Assembly: GCA_038503035.1 (NCBI GenBank)
Contig: JAVSML010021632.1
Coordinates: 53,477 to 117,476, forward strand
Origin: Crocodylus rhombifer
Lineage: Eukaryota; Chordata; Crocodylia; Crocodylidae
Direction: 5' to 3'
DNA: 64,000 bases
Each line of letters starts with the position of its first letter. Within the stretch, counting starts at the first letter, position 1. The notes under the pieces are model-generated. The model made no database searches. It was given only the letters and a program-made list of their open reading frames with translations, and had not been told where the DNA came from. Shown piece by piece: positions 12,401 to 24,064 of the stretch. The position numbers and the translations under genes were made by a program.

Positions 12401-13030
12401 GTCTGTGTCTATTTGTCTATGTCTGTGTCTGTGACTGTTCCTGCCTTTGTGGGGCTGGATGGCTGTTGTGGGGACAGTGAGAGGCACGAGCAGGGCTGGG
12501 GGGATGTTATGGTGGGACTGAGGGGCACCAGCAGGGCTTGGGGGGACACAACTGTGAGGGAGCCTTTAAATTTAATCATGGATTTTGGGGGTTTTATCAG
12601 AGAATTTGCAATTTGTTATCAGAGAATTTGTGATTTTTTTATCAGGGAAAACCAGGATCCCTGGTTATCATATTCTAAATTTCCTAATTTCTTTCTAAAT
12701 TCTCCATTCAATTTTACCTGGGTATGGTACTGTATGAACACTGAGTTATTATTATAAACAACAAATTAATTTGTCACATTTTTATAAAGAAGCCATTATT
12801 ATGGTATAAGCAAAAAACAAATTGAAAAATCAGGACATGTTAAAAATTAAGCCAGAAAGCCAGAGAATCTACCATGGCAGACATGCCCTTAGGTACCTGG
12901 CTGACCAAAAGAATCTCTCAGCTGAACAATATTTAGAGAGAAAAATGCAATCGGACTTAACAATGTATAGGACATATAGAATGTATCCACACTTGCAAAG
13001 TAGACTAATTAGTTCCACAGTAAAGTGTCA

Positions 13031-13156
13031 CCATCTACACATGCACTGGTATTAGGGCACAATATGCTAATTAACTCTGTTGTAAAATGGTATTGTTGGG
13101 GACAGTACTATCTTACAGCAGAGTGATTTACTGCACTGAAATGCATGTGTAGATGG
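13031..13156. mobile_element. MITE-like short inverted-repeat element
   Basis: Perfect 15-base inverted arms lie at 13031-13045 (CCATCTACACATGCA) and 13142-13156, separated by 96 bases. A related motif (GCACGTGTAGATGCATCTAC) occurs at about 13315. No coding capacity. The transposon superfamily is not determined. Confidence 0.5.
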
Positions 13157-13428
13157 TTAGTGGGCAGGGGCCAGACTCCTGCCTGCCACTTAGCCACACA
13201 GTTTGTGTCCCAGCCAGTCCCCTCCACTGCCTAACACCACCATCCCCCAAAGCCTCCTGTCAGCAAGTTTACTCCAGCTCAAACTGCTCCAGAGTTTATT
13301 GCATCACCTTAATTGCACGTGTAGATGCATCTACAGAGAGAGGCCCAGAATAGTCAGGCACAGCAGAGCCTTTCTGGTAAGCTGTGTTTGACAGAATGGG
13401 AAATATTCAGATGTAGATGCTTAAAATT

Positions 13429-13465
13429 AGACAGACAGACAGAGAAACAGACAGACAGACAGACA
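13429..13465. repeat. (AGAC)n microsatellite
   Basis: AGAC tetramers with one GAAAC interruption. Confidence 0.95.
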
Positions 13466-14712
13466 ATTCTCCCTGGAGATCAGTAGAGAGAAGGCTATTA
13501 TTCCCATTTGACAGGGTTACATTCTACCATGCAGTCAGTACCATATACCTAAAAGATGAAGCCAGAATGTTTAAATAAATAACATCTATTGGGCACTTAA
13601 GAGCAATAGATGGTATTTAGCCATTTAAGTACCAGTGGCAGTTTCATTTATTGTGGAGTAAAACATTTTCCTCTGTGTCCATAATATCCATAGCCTATTT
13701 ACTGTCCACTTGCCCCTGGGTGCCCAACAGCAAAAAAGGGCACCTAAATCAGCAAGTTTTTAGAAGCAGGATCATTAAAATTGGCAAAGTTGACTCAGTT
13801 TTTTAATATGATGCTACAAAGACAACCTGTTCCTGGCTGTGTGCTGACAGAGAATTGTTTATGTTTATTACAGCTTCTGTTGTTTGGCTCTGTGGGTGCT
13901 GACAGACATGCAGCTCCCCACTGTAACTCATGGCACTTTATAGAAAGCACCATGATTTAGCAACCCCCCTCTGACCCAACAGATGTTCAGTGTTTGGTTG
14001 GGAAGGGGAGGATCAAGCTCCACTTTGGAGTCAATCCAGCAGAATGCAAACCCTGCCCCCTCTCCTCCCATCTCTGGTGCTGTCTGCAGGATGTGACAGG
14101 GGGAAGGCAGGGGAGAGAGCTCTGGTCTGGGCTTTTCCCAGCCTGCACTGAGGAGTGGGGAGGAGGCGTGGATTGGAGGTGTCCTAAGGTGGGAAGGAGG
14201 GCAAACAGGAGTTAATGTTTGTCCCCTCCTCATGCACAGAGACAAACAGAAGTTAATGAAGGAGCTTCACTTTGGAGCACATTCATGTGAACTTTCATTA
14301 AATGAGGGTTAATTTGTCATGCCATCAAGCACTTTTAAAGCAATCTGCAGATGTACACTTCTGTCAGGGCATGGCTGTAGAGCACTTTCAAGGGGCCAAT
14401 CATGCAACAACTATCACTTCTGTCCATGCCCTAAATGGTAAGAAGTGTTTCCCTCACTATTTGAAATATGAACTCCAGTCTTCCTATGGACAAATCCATC
14501 CTCTTGTTTTTCCCCAGTGTCAGTTCTCTGGTGTTTCAGACAGAACAAGAGAAGACAATGGTTCTATATTCAGTACATTCTTATTAAATGAGTGAGTGAA
14601 GTGAAAATATGTCTATAGGTTCAGTGCTGAATAGAAAATTTTGATTGCCCTCACCTGGCTAGAATCCTACTTGTGACCTCTTCTCCTTCTCCCCTGCTCC
14701 CAGGGACTAGAC

Positions 14713-14924
14713 CAGAGGTCAGCAATGTTTTTGGGCAGAGTGCCAAAAATACCCACAACCTTGACTTGTAAGATGTTGGTGTGCTGGGGCAGATTGCAGG
14801 GAAGCTGTGAGGGGCCTGATCCTTGTTGTGGCAGTACAGCCCTGGCCCCTTCCCCACCATCCACCAAGCAAAATGCCTTTGCGTGTGACGCTCTGGCACC
14901 CATGCCAGGGGTTGCTCACTCCTG
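14713..14924. mobile_element. hAT-type non-autonomous element with perfect 8-bp TSD
   Basis: The element opens CAGAGGTCAGCAA and closes TTGCTCACTCCTG, giving short terminal inverted repeats of the hAT CAG..CTG kind. It is flanked by a perfect 8-base direct repeat, GACTAGAC, at 14705-14712 and 14925-14932. It is 212 bases long with no coding capacity, so it must have been moved by a transposase made elsewhere. Confidence 0.9.
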
Positions 14925-16448
14925 GACTAGACAGCTATATTAACACATGCAGTTACAAACATATTCCCATAACATTTACATACTATCAAAGCATAGCAGA
15001 GAGCTAAATAATGTAATCAAGAAAGAGTCGTAACACTTTAAAGATCTGGTGCACATGGGTTATTTAAGTGCCTAATTCCCATGGATTTCTATATTTTAAA
15101 AGATATTACCCTTCCTCTCTATTTGACATACAACCTCAAACCTAACTATGGAACAAATGCACCCTACTCCATCCTATGGGAGTTCCAAAACAGTCTAGCA
15201 GCTTGGCACATGGAGCATTGATTCATCTGGTTTTATCACTATAAATTGATTCTTTATAGGTAGGCGAGCACATAAAAAGATCAGACAAAAAGATTTCTGA
15301 TGTCTCTTAACCATAAACAGCAGAAAAGATCAGCAGAAGTACAATCATTTTCTTACCTTAAGAAATGAAAATCCTCCTTATGATTTAAGATATGTTTTAT
15401 TAAGTACACTATAAACTAGGAGGACATTATCCATGTCTAAACACATTCATGGATTGTTAGAAAATTACTTCAATTTTTATGACTCCTTTCATATAGATAT
15501 ATCTGTATAATAAAAGTAGGTGCTAATTCTCAGCTTTCCTTCATGAATAGTTCTGCAACAGCTGTATGTTTTTATTAGGAGACAGATAGTAAAAGATAAA
15601 TCATTTAACATATATTATAAATTAGTGGGGGGGGGGTGGAAATATATGCAATAGAGTTAGCTCCAGAGTTACAGTGATTCACCTCATTTGAGAATCTGGT
15701 CCAAGGCATCAACATGCATTCAAGACTCAAACTGTATTTACTGCAGGAAAACTTTTAAGTCACTAACTAATTGCAAATATAGATCTACAGGATCATGTTT
15801 TAAACAATAGAGTTCTGTCAATTTAGATCAAGTAAGGTAAGGACCATTTTGTTTTGAAACACAATAAAAACAAATAAGTATTTGATAATAAATGTAAATA
15901 GCCACATTTGAGAATGTATCTATGCTTTTAGGACACTTAGATTTTCAATTTAAATTCTTTGTGGGTGAAATTCACTGTAGTGCAGAGAAATGTAGTACAA
16001 GGGTGAAGCAAAATAAGGTTTTAGTTGGATTTATGTGATGAATGGGTTTTGCAATGCTTCTGTTCATGTTTTGAGTTTTACCTTGTGTGCATGAAAATCC
16101 AGTAAAGATGTATTAAAAGGAGACTTGCCATCCCTAATGTTCAAGGGTGACGTTACAATAATAATATAATTTATTAGAAAACTACTCAAGCTGAAAATTT
16201 TGTTATGGTGTAATTTAAGTTGCAGATAATACCTATATTCTTAGTGTACTAATTTTCAAGAACAGTGGAGTCAAAACATGTGTACACACCTTTAGTATGA
16301 AAAGCTCAGGAAGGGAAGAATTACATTTGTACTTGTCAAGCATTAGTGTATACATATGGTTGACATAGCGTTCATCTACTGCTAACATTTACTGAAGACT
16401 GAAATCCAAAAATGTAAAATCTATAATAGTCTATTCATTCCATCCAGG

Positions 16449-16628
16449 AAGAGCACACACCAACTGCAGATGCTTCCTCAGCCTGACGAAGGATTTTTAA
16501 ACCTGAAAGGTTGCTGAGAAAAAAATGCCCAGCTATTTAAGTTGGTATAATAAAAGATATCAGATTCACTCAAAGAACCTTGTCTGCCTATGTCCTTAGA
16601 CCAACACAGCTACAACCTACACCCCTGT
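16449..16628 (-). repeat. Dispersed repeat of the ATTAGACCAACT family, copy 1
   Basis: This minus-strand copy carries landmarks shared by several places in the window: GTAGGTTGTAGC, GTCTAAGGACATAGGC, a TTTTATTA..CCAACT block and a CTTCGTCAGGC block. Related pieces lie at about 25880-25990, 39862-40015, 53790-53885, 56990-57165, 57240-57290 and 58528-58893. I cannot name the class with certainty; a SINE or a Penelope-like tail is possible. Confidence 0.6.
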
Positions 16629-16687
16629 AACAGCCAACTGACATTGGTGACATTTTTTAGCAAGAATAAATTGCTTTAGTAAGACTT

Positions 16688-17640
16688 TCATAGAATCATA
16701 GAAGTAGGGTCGGAAGGGACCTTGTACATCTTCATGTCCGAGCCCCCACCTGGGCGGGAGAAAAAAAAAAGGACTCAAATGAGTCCAGCTAGGTAGGCAT
16801 CAAGCCTCTTCTTAAAGACCCCCAGGGTAGGAGCCAGCACCACTTCCTTTGGAAGTTGGTTCCAGATCCTAGCTGCCCTGACCGTGAAGTAGTTCTTTTG
16901 GATGTCTAATCTAAACCTACTCTCCAATAATTTGTGTCCATTATTCCTTGTCATGCCAGGGGGCACTAGGGGAAACAGCATCTCCCCAAAACCCTTCTGG
17001 TCCCCCCTAGTGAGTTTATAGACAGTCACCAGGTCCCCCCTCAGCCTTCTCTTGTGAAGGCTGAACAGGTTTAGGTCTCGCAGTCTTTCATTGTAGGGTG
17101 TGCCCTGTTGTCCCCGGATCATGCGGGTGGCCCTCCTCTGGACCCTCTCCATGTTGTCCACATCTCTCCTGAAATGGGGTGCACAGCACTGGACGCAGTA
17201 CTCCAGCTGTGGCCTGACCAGTGTCACGTAGAGGGGGAGGATCACCACCCTGGCTCTACTTGAGATGCATCTGTGGATGTACAACAAGGTGTGGTTAGCC
17301 CTGCCAACCGTGACCTCGCATTGTCGACCCATGTTCATCTTGGAGTCAATAATGACTCCAAGATCCCTTTCTGCCTCCGTGCTCTCAAGAAAGGAGTTTC
17401 CCATCTTGTAAGTGTGCTGCTGGTTTCTACTGCCTAAGTGCAGCACCCTGCACTTGTCAGTATTGAAACGCATCCTGTTTATGTTAGCCCACTCCTGTAA
17501 CCTATCCAGATCTTGCTGCAATCTTTCCCTCCCTACTAGCGTGCTCACCTCACCCCAAATTTTGCTATCATCAGTGAATTTAAACAGGTTGCATTTCACC
17601 CCGTCGTCCAAATCGCTGATGAAGAAATTGAATTAAACAG
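16688..17640 (-). mobile_element. CR1 LINE, 3' part with C-terminal reverse transcriptase
   Basis: On the minus strand an uninterrupted 278-codon frame (17611-16775) starts just before the reverse transcriptase catalytic box, which reads FTDD (17582-17571). It continues through the RT thumb and C-terminal region with EYCVQCCAPHF and RVQRRATRMIRG. The CR1 3' end with its TAGGGTCGGAAGGGACC complement and TCATAGAATCATAG tail is at 16688-16735. The copy is truncated at its 5' end, as is usual for CR1 retrotransposition. An intact frame of this length suggests it is the youngest CR1 copy here. Confidence 0.93.
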
Positions 17641-17696
17641 GTCCAAAACATCTGGATTATGTGCATATACAATTTACTGTTTAGCATTTTCTGTAT

Positions 17697-18008
17697 CAGC
17701 ATTTCTCAACCTGTGGATCACAACCCAAAAGTGGGTTGCAAGAATATATGAAAGGGTCGTGAGCAAACTTTAAAAATGGATCAACAAACATTAAAAAATG
17801 GATTCTCCTTTAAAGGAGAAAAATGTGGGCAACCATGGCTTTTGCCTTGCAGGCTGGCAGGGTTCCAGCCTGCGAGGGGCTGCATGGGGCCCCCATGTCC
17901 CACACACCCACGCCCTGCCCCACACACTGGAAGTGAGGGGCACTGAGTCAGGACTGGCCACTGATGTTTACAAATGGGTCCTGGTACAAAAAAGGTTGAG
18001 AACTACTG
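17697..18008. mobile_element. hAT-type non-autonomous element
   Basis: Starts CAGCATTTCTCAACC and ends GGTTGAGAACTACTG, so the ends are inverted repeats. The flanks TTCTGTAT and CTCTATAC match at 5 of 8 positions, a worn target-site duplication. It contains the short palindrome at 17848-17873. Confidence 0.7.
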
Positions 18009-19453
18009 CTCTATACATCCTCTTCAGTGTCTTCCAACATGGAGAGGCATTTGCTATAACTGCCAGCTAGAGGATTAAGATTCTAATTTAGCAAAGCATC
18101 TGAAGATGCTTAATTCTAAACTTATGAGTAGTCCCCTTGATATCAATTTAAGTACACAATTAAGTGTTTTGTGGAACAGGGTCCTTATGCCTTGAGCCCA
18201 AGCCATAGGGGTTCATTCTGAGTTCAGTGTCAGATTCATTCCTTGGAATGACCAAAAATGACAGCCATTACACACATTAGAAAACTCTGCAGAGTGACTT
18301 CAGTCTTCCTTGCAACCTTTCACTGGGGATAGCTGATTGGAAATAAAGGTAGGTACAAATCACCTTACATAAGAACATGGTACGTTTGTATATGCTAGGC
18401 AAATAACACTTTTATAGTTAAAATTAAAAGGTTGGCAAAAGAGGTCTAAAATGACTGCAGTAATTAAGGAATTTTAACCTAATAAAAAACCATTGCTAAC
18501 CAAAGTTAGTAAGAGTTTTGCAGTTTCTTTGTTATGGCCTGATTTCAGTTTAGTGAGGGCTCGTCTTAGATCATTTATGAAGGACAGCGGCTCTCCAGCT
18601 TTTCCAGAGCTTTAAACTCTGGAAGTTTCTTAAGGAGGTGGTGTTGGTGTCAGAGAACTAGAGATGTAGTTACAGTTATGTGCCTGCACCAGCCAGTTTG
18701 TTTAATAGTGTCACTGTGACTGAGTGCTTGCCAAGGCAAAGCTGCAATGTGAGCTCCTCTGGGAACTGGATATAAAAGGAAACAGTCCTTTCCCAGTTTC
18801 CACCTCCTGTGGACTTCCAGCCCTCTCTTCTGTTCACATGCCCTTTCTTTCAGCCAGTGCGCTGGGCTGACAATTGCAGCAGCAAGCTTCAAAACTAAAA
18901 ATCCACAGTATAGCAAAACAAGAGACAAAAAGGAGGTGGGAGCAGAGGGAGGAGATAATCATTAGGAATCCTCTGTACAAATTATTTGTGCTTTAGTTCC
19001 AGCTCTTTCCTGGAAATACCACTCCTAGGCAACACTGTTACATTCCTACAAAGTCACAGAGTATTTCTCAAAAAATAATTTACATAATTTCCACTGTAAA
19101 TAGCTTAGTTAAATATTTTGTGGGAATACTGTAACCCCTCCCTCTATGCACATATGTTGTATAAATAGTTTGCAAATAGTTTTAAAGTGTGCAGTTGACA
19201 TGACATATTATACATAAATATATTAAGTATAATTAGAAATTAGATACAAACAGGCCACAGTAATAGTAATTCTCTGCATGCTGAGACACTTGCAAGAATT
19301 AGCCAGCAGACACAAGAGTAAAGACCTCTCGGTGTCTTTTGCATGTTAAGGTCCAGACTATCCTGGTAACTAGCCCATATATAGATAAATGTTAACTCAC
19401 AAAACATATTGTTCCTAAGTGAGGATTAAACATACATTAAATGAGACACCTAC

Positions 19454-19498
19454 CGCTGTAGAGCCACAAATGGTGGCTACAAAGACTTTGATCACCAT
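19454..19498 (-). CDS. SH3BGR: SH3BGR coding exon 1 (start codon exon)
   Basis: On the minus strand an ATG at 19498-19496 opens 15 codons reading MVIKVFVATICGSTA. A GTAGGT donor follows directly at 19453. This is the first beta strand of the SH3BGR thioredoxin-like fold. Mammalian SH3BGR has the same 15-codon block, with Ser-Ser where this sequence has Ile-Cys. The exon ends in phase 0 and joins exactly to the IKKKQQ exon at 177, across an intron of 19276 bases. The block is too short for ordinary ORF calling and was recognised by homology and by the donor. The 5' UTR presumably extends to higher coordinates. I see no convincing TATA box, only a weak GTGTAAAAGG near 19626. Confidence 0.9.
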
Positions 19499-20860
19499 TC
19501 TGGCAACAATACAAATGAATCCGTGGAACAAACAAGTTTGTTATCAACAAGTCACTGGAGCCGTGAAAGTAATCCTAATATGCAGGAGCTTCTAGGGTAG
19601 CCAGAATCCCAAATGAATCCCCCTTTTACACCTCTCTAATGAGTTCAGCCTTTCCCACCCACTGATACCATGGGTTTCCCTACTTCATTGGCTCTTAGGT
19701 ATTTTGGGAGTCTAGAGGCCAGTAAAGGATTGGTTGGTAAAAGTATCCATAGCAGGGGGATTTGCACCTGCCTCTGGCCTCATCACTTTAGATTGACCGG
19801 GTGACAGTCCATAAAAGGCAAGGGAAAGTGGTGCACCAATCAGACAAGGCAAGAGAAGTGTTTTGGGAGAAAGGAAAGGGATCTCAGTGCTAGACCTTCT
19901 CACAAAGCAGCAGGACAATGTTTAAAATTGTATCAGCACTTTCATATCAGCTCCTTGTATGTAGGGGGCCACACCCTCTCTCTCTGACCTAAATAAGAGC
20001 TTGATTTGAAAATCATGCATACGGTTTGAAAACAACAGTAGTGGAGATTAGCCTGTACTAAGCTGAAGCTCCAAATATCCTGAGCTTTGAGGAATTCAGA
20101 TCACATGCCATGCTTCCTGACTCTGGCTCTCCGCTGAGATATATGTTATGCATTATTTTTTGGAGCAAGATTTGAATGATTTTATGCATGAGACCCTAAA
20201 ACAGAATGTTATTGTGTTCTACATGGCCAGTGAAAATCTCCCCCTAGTCTTTGTTAGAGAGGAGCTATGTTTTTTCTTTGTAAAAATATTTCCTCCCTCT
20301 GAAGAGTGCAGGGTGCTAAGTTTCCACCTGATGCCGTCTGACGGAGTGGGACTGCTTATTTCTTAGCTTTTGGGAAACTTTCAGAAGGAAAGTTACTTTA
20401 CCAATGTAAAATTTTATCTTATCACTAAACTGGAAGGGCCAAATTAGATTCTGGTATAAATGCGCTCGACACCATAGGTGAATTTGGCCTCAAGAATGTA
20501 GGTCTCAATTCCGGACATCATTTTTAATACATGTGTAACTTTTTACACCTAAAAAGATTCTGAGGAAGACCTCAGAATCTAATCCCATAACAAATGCAAA
20601 CATAATGTTCATTACTGCTGACTTTAACAGGGAAATATTCACAGTAGTAAGCAATCTGATTAGGAGTAAGTTGTTATTTATCCACTGTCCAGTTTTAAAG
20701 ATGCTGTGGTATGTTGTGTGAACAATAATTTAAATCCTTAACAGAAATCCCCCCCAAATTTGCGAAAAGCACTGAAATAGCTATTTTAAAGCACTCTAAA
20801 TATTTCTCAGTTCATTCTTCTCCAAGATGGAAGCAAAAGACAGTCAAGAAATAAAAGAAG
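19499..20860. other. 5' flank of SH3BGR, no gene seen
   Basis: This is single-copy-looking sequence upstream of the SH3BGR start codon on the minus strand. It should contain that gene's 5' UTR and promoter. I see no CpG island, which fits a tissue-restricted promoter, and no clear core promoter motif. The short open frames here are not gene-like. Confidence 0.5.
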
Positions 20861-20861
20861 T

Positions 20862-23560
20862 CATAGTTTCATAGTTGGTAGGGTCGGAAGAGACCTGAGG
20901 AGATCATCTAATCCGACCCCTTGCCATGGCAGAAAAGAGTGCTGGGGTCAAACGACCCCGGCAAGGTGTACATCTAGCCTCCTCTCAAAGACCCCCAGGG
21001 TAGGAGCCTGCACCACTTCTCTTGGAAGTTGGTTCCAGATCCTAGCTGCCCTGACTGTGAAGTAGCACCTCCTGATACCTAGCCTAAATCTACCCTCTGC
21101 CAGCTTGCGACCGACTCCTGGTAGTGCTCGGGGGAACAGGGACTCCCCCAGTGCCTGCTGGTCCTCTCTGACTAGTTCGTAACAGGCCACTAGATCCCCA
21201 CTCAGCCTTCTCTTGTGGAGGCTGAACAGGTTTCTGTAGCCTCTCCTTGTAGGGCCTGCCCTGCTGCCCCCTGATCATGCAAGTGGCCCTCCTCTGGACC
21301 CTCTCCACGTTGTCCACTTCCCTCCTGAAGTGTGGGGCCCAGAACTGGATGCAGTACTCCAGCTGCGGCCTGACCAGTGTCACATAGAGGGGGAGGATCA
21401 CCTCCTTGGACTTGCTTGAGATGCAACTGTGGATGCATGACCTCCCCTGCTGGCCCCTCGTGGACATGCGCCAAAATAAGTCTCTCAAAAAGCTTACCCA
21501 GGATCGAGGTAAGACTAACTGGCCAATAGTTTCCCAGGTCCTCCTTCCTCCGTTTTTTGAAGATGAGAACCACATTAGCCCTCTTCCAGTCCTCTGGCAC
21601 CACACCAGAGCACCACAAGTGCTCGTACAACCATGCCAGGGGGTCCCGCAATGACCTCAGCTGATTTGAATACATCCAGTTCTTCCAGAAGTTCCTTCAC
21701 TAGATCCTCACTTATCCCTGGCCTCGGTGCGCCTCCCCTGGAGCCTGAGCGGGGCCCAGTGGGGAGGCTGATCCGGTCCCTGCTCAGGAAAATGGAGGCA
21801 AAGAAGTCGTTAAATAGGTTAGCTTTGTCATCTGGTGTGACAACCAAATTTCCTAGTGTATCTTGCAGGGGCCCCACATTACCTGGTACCTTCTTTTTGC
21901 CCTCTATGTAGCTGTGCATCTCCTGGGTTAGATGGAGGTCCTGCATTTTGGCTAGGAACATATGTGAGCGGTCTTCTTGTTGTCCTTGATCTGGGAAGCT
22001 AGTCTTAGTTCCATCTCCACCTTGGCCTTCCTATCTACCCCCATGCATCCCCAAGCAACCACAGTATAGTCATCCCTGGTGATGGTCCCTCCCTTCCATT
22101 GGGTGTACGCCCCCCTTTTAGCTGGAAGACATTCCCAGATGCTTTTGGTGAGCCATGGGGGCTTTTGAGCCCTCCTGCTCCCTTTGATCCATGTTGGGAT
22201 TACCACCCATAGGGCTTGAAGGATCATCTCCTTAAGGAACAACCACTCTTCTTGGACACCTGGCTCCCCTCCCCTCCGGGACCTCAGTGCTTCCCCGACT
22301 ATTCTCCTTACCTCATTGAAATCCACCCTCCTGAAGTCCAGGGCTGCTGCCTTGCTGCAGGCCTTTCCCACCTTGTGCTGGATGGTGAATTCTGGCAGGT
22401 GATGATCACTGTCGCCCAGGTGGTCGAGCACCTGCAGCTCCCTCACCAGGTTGTCACTCGTGGCCAGCACCAGGTCCACCACGCATCTCCCCTGGTGGGG
22501 CTGTGCATCTCCTGGGTTAGATGGAGGTCCTGAATTTTGGCTAGGAACATATGTGAGCGGTCAGACCTGGCTGACTGCTCTTCCCAGCAGATGTCTGGAA
22601 AGTTCAGGTCCCCCATGATGACCACATCATTTGACCTAACTACCTTCGTGAGTTGACTTAAGAATTTCTGGTTTAGCTCTTCCCCTTGGTTGGATAGTCT
22701 GTAGTAGACCCCCACCATTAAGTCTCTTTCCCCTCAACTGCCTTGTATTCTAACCCAGAGCACTTCAGTGTGCCCCTCCTCTGACTCTGTGCTACTTGAT
22801 GAGGATGTGTATTCCTCCTTAATGTAGAGTACCACACCCCCGCCTTTCCTCCCTGTCCTGTCCCTCCTGTACAGCCTATAGCCCTTAATATTCACCACCC
22901 AGTCATGCGTTGGGTCCCACCACTTTTCAGTGATCCCCATTATGTCTGGGTTGGTGTCAGCTAGCAAGAGGGTAAGTTCCTCCTGCTTGTTTCCCATACT
23001 ACGAGCTTTCATGTAGAGGCATTTGAGGCCTCCTGAGAATGTGTGCACTGGCCCCCTAATCTCAGCATTGCCCTGGCCCCTGTTGCTTACCTGTGTGTAT
23101 GTTCCGCTCGTCGGTCTAGGCTGGGCTGTACTTGTGAGTGCTGCTTGGTTTAGCAGTCCAAGGCTTCCTCCTCCCTCATCTTCTCCTTCCCCCAACGAGC
23201 CTAGTTTAAAGCCCACCAGAGGAGATCCGCCAACCTAGAAGAGAACACACACTTACCTTTAGGGGAAAGGTGAAGCCCATCCCATCCGAGCATGTCTCTT
23301 GTCGTGATGTGTGGGTCGTTGTCAAGGAAGCCAAAGCCCACCTCAAGACCAGTCAGGGGTCCCACAATGACCTCTGCGAATTCCCCCAGCACTCTGGGCT
23401 GGAGATCATCAGGACCAGCTGATTTAAATACGTCCAGTCCCGCCAGAAGTTTCCTGACTAGATCCTCACTGACCCTAGGCCTGGGTGTGCCTCCTCTGAG
23501 TCCTGTGGGGGCCCCGGGGCGGGGGGCGGGGGGCGATGCCCCAGTCCCTGCTCAGAAAAA
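20862..23560 (-). mobile_element. CR1 LINE composite, rearranged and internally deleted
   Basis: Read on the minus strand, the block shows an ORF1-type esterase end (DGLHLSPKGK, about 23290), then endonuclease pieces. These include LYMKARSMGNKQEEL near 23030, VVIMGDLNFPDICW near 22610 and DHLGDSDHH near 22420. RT fingers follow (WKRANVVLIFKK near 21560). The palm with the catalytic aspartates is missing, and the sequence jumps near 21450-21470 to the C-terminal EYCIQFWAPHFRREV region. The 3' end with the TAGGGTCGGAAG complement is at 20862-20910. Several frameshifts are present. A separate fragment resembling the RT-upstream region lies at 23395-23560, so more than one CR1 copy is involved. 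Confidence 0.9.
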
Positions 23561-23949
23561 GTCAGATTGCTTTAAATACATTTCAATTGGTAAATTTCTC
23601 CAACACTAAATTTGTAACTGAGTCAAACATTGTACTTCATGCTAAACTTTTTTATACAAGCTTTGATCCAGTAGAACATTTTATTTTTTTACTTACCAGT
23701 AATTCAACCCAAATAACTTTAGCTATTTTAGAACTATCATTATTATTATTTACTGATTTGCCTTTCTTTCTACAAAATGTTTTGAAGAACTGGAACTCAG
23801 AAACCCCCTCCTTTAACTGTTTATTACAAGGCACAGTGTTTTATAAATACAACACAATAGTAAACATGTGCAGGATCCAGCCCTGAAAGCATCTATGGCA
23901 CCATGCAGGATGCGGATGAAACATGATAAATAATAGCACATTAGTCATT

Positions 23950-24045
23950 TGTATTATAGAAATAATAGAAAAGTAGCATTGGAAGGGACCTTTAGAGGTC
24001 ATCTAGTCCAACCCCCTTTCTGATGTAAGATCCAAACCACCTTAT
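23950..24045 (-). mobile_element. CR1 3'-end fragment
   Basis: The TTGGAAGGGACCTTTAGAGG and TCATCTAGTCCAACCCCC landmarks of CR1 3' ends are present in minus orientation, without coding sequence. Confidence 0.75.
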
Positions 24046-24064
24046 TTGTATCCATGATCTAACC

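Larger units (their letters stand above)
178..19453 (-). other. SH3BGR: SH3BGR intron 1 (transposon-rich)
   Basis: The intron is bounded on the minus strand by GTAGGT at 19453 and CAACTAG at 178. It holds the repeats listed separately between 430 and 18008. Between those repeats I see no exon-like reading frames. The long stretches 800-2490, 13160-14700, 14930-16440 and 18010-19453 are A+T-rich, unremarkable intronic sequence apart from short microsatellites. Confidence 0.8.

Noticed and set aside
11590..12757. Long open frames on both strands (up to 229 codons)
   Set aside because: They lie in the G+C-rich inverted repeat. Both strands read similar Cys/His/Pro-rich sequence because the DNA is nearly palindromic. 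No family resemblance or splice structure.
13429..13465. Regular repeats considered as a CRISPR-like array
   Set aside because: The units are 4-base microsatellite steps without spacers, in a vertebrate genome.
18650..18928. 92-codon minus-strand frame with a hydrophobic start, as a signal-peptide protein
   Set aside because: No homology, splice context or regulatory sequence. Likely a chance frame in SH3BGR intron 1.
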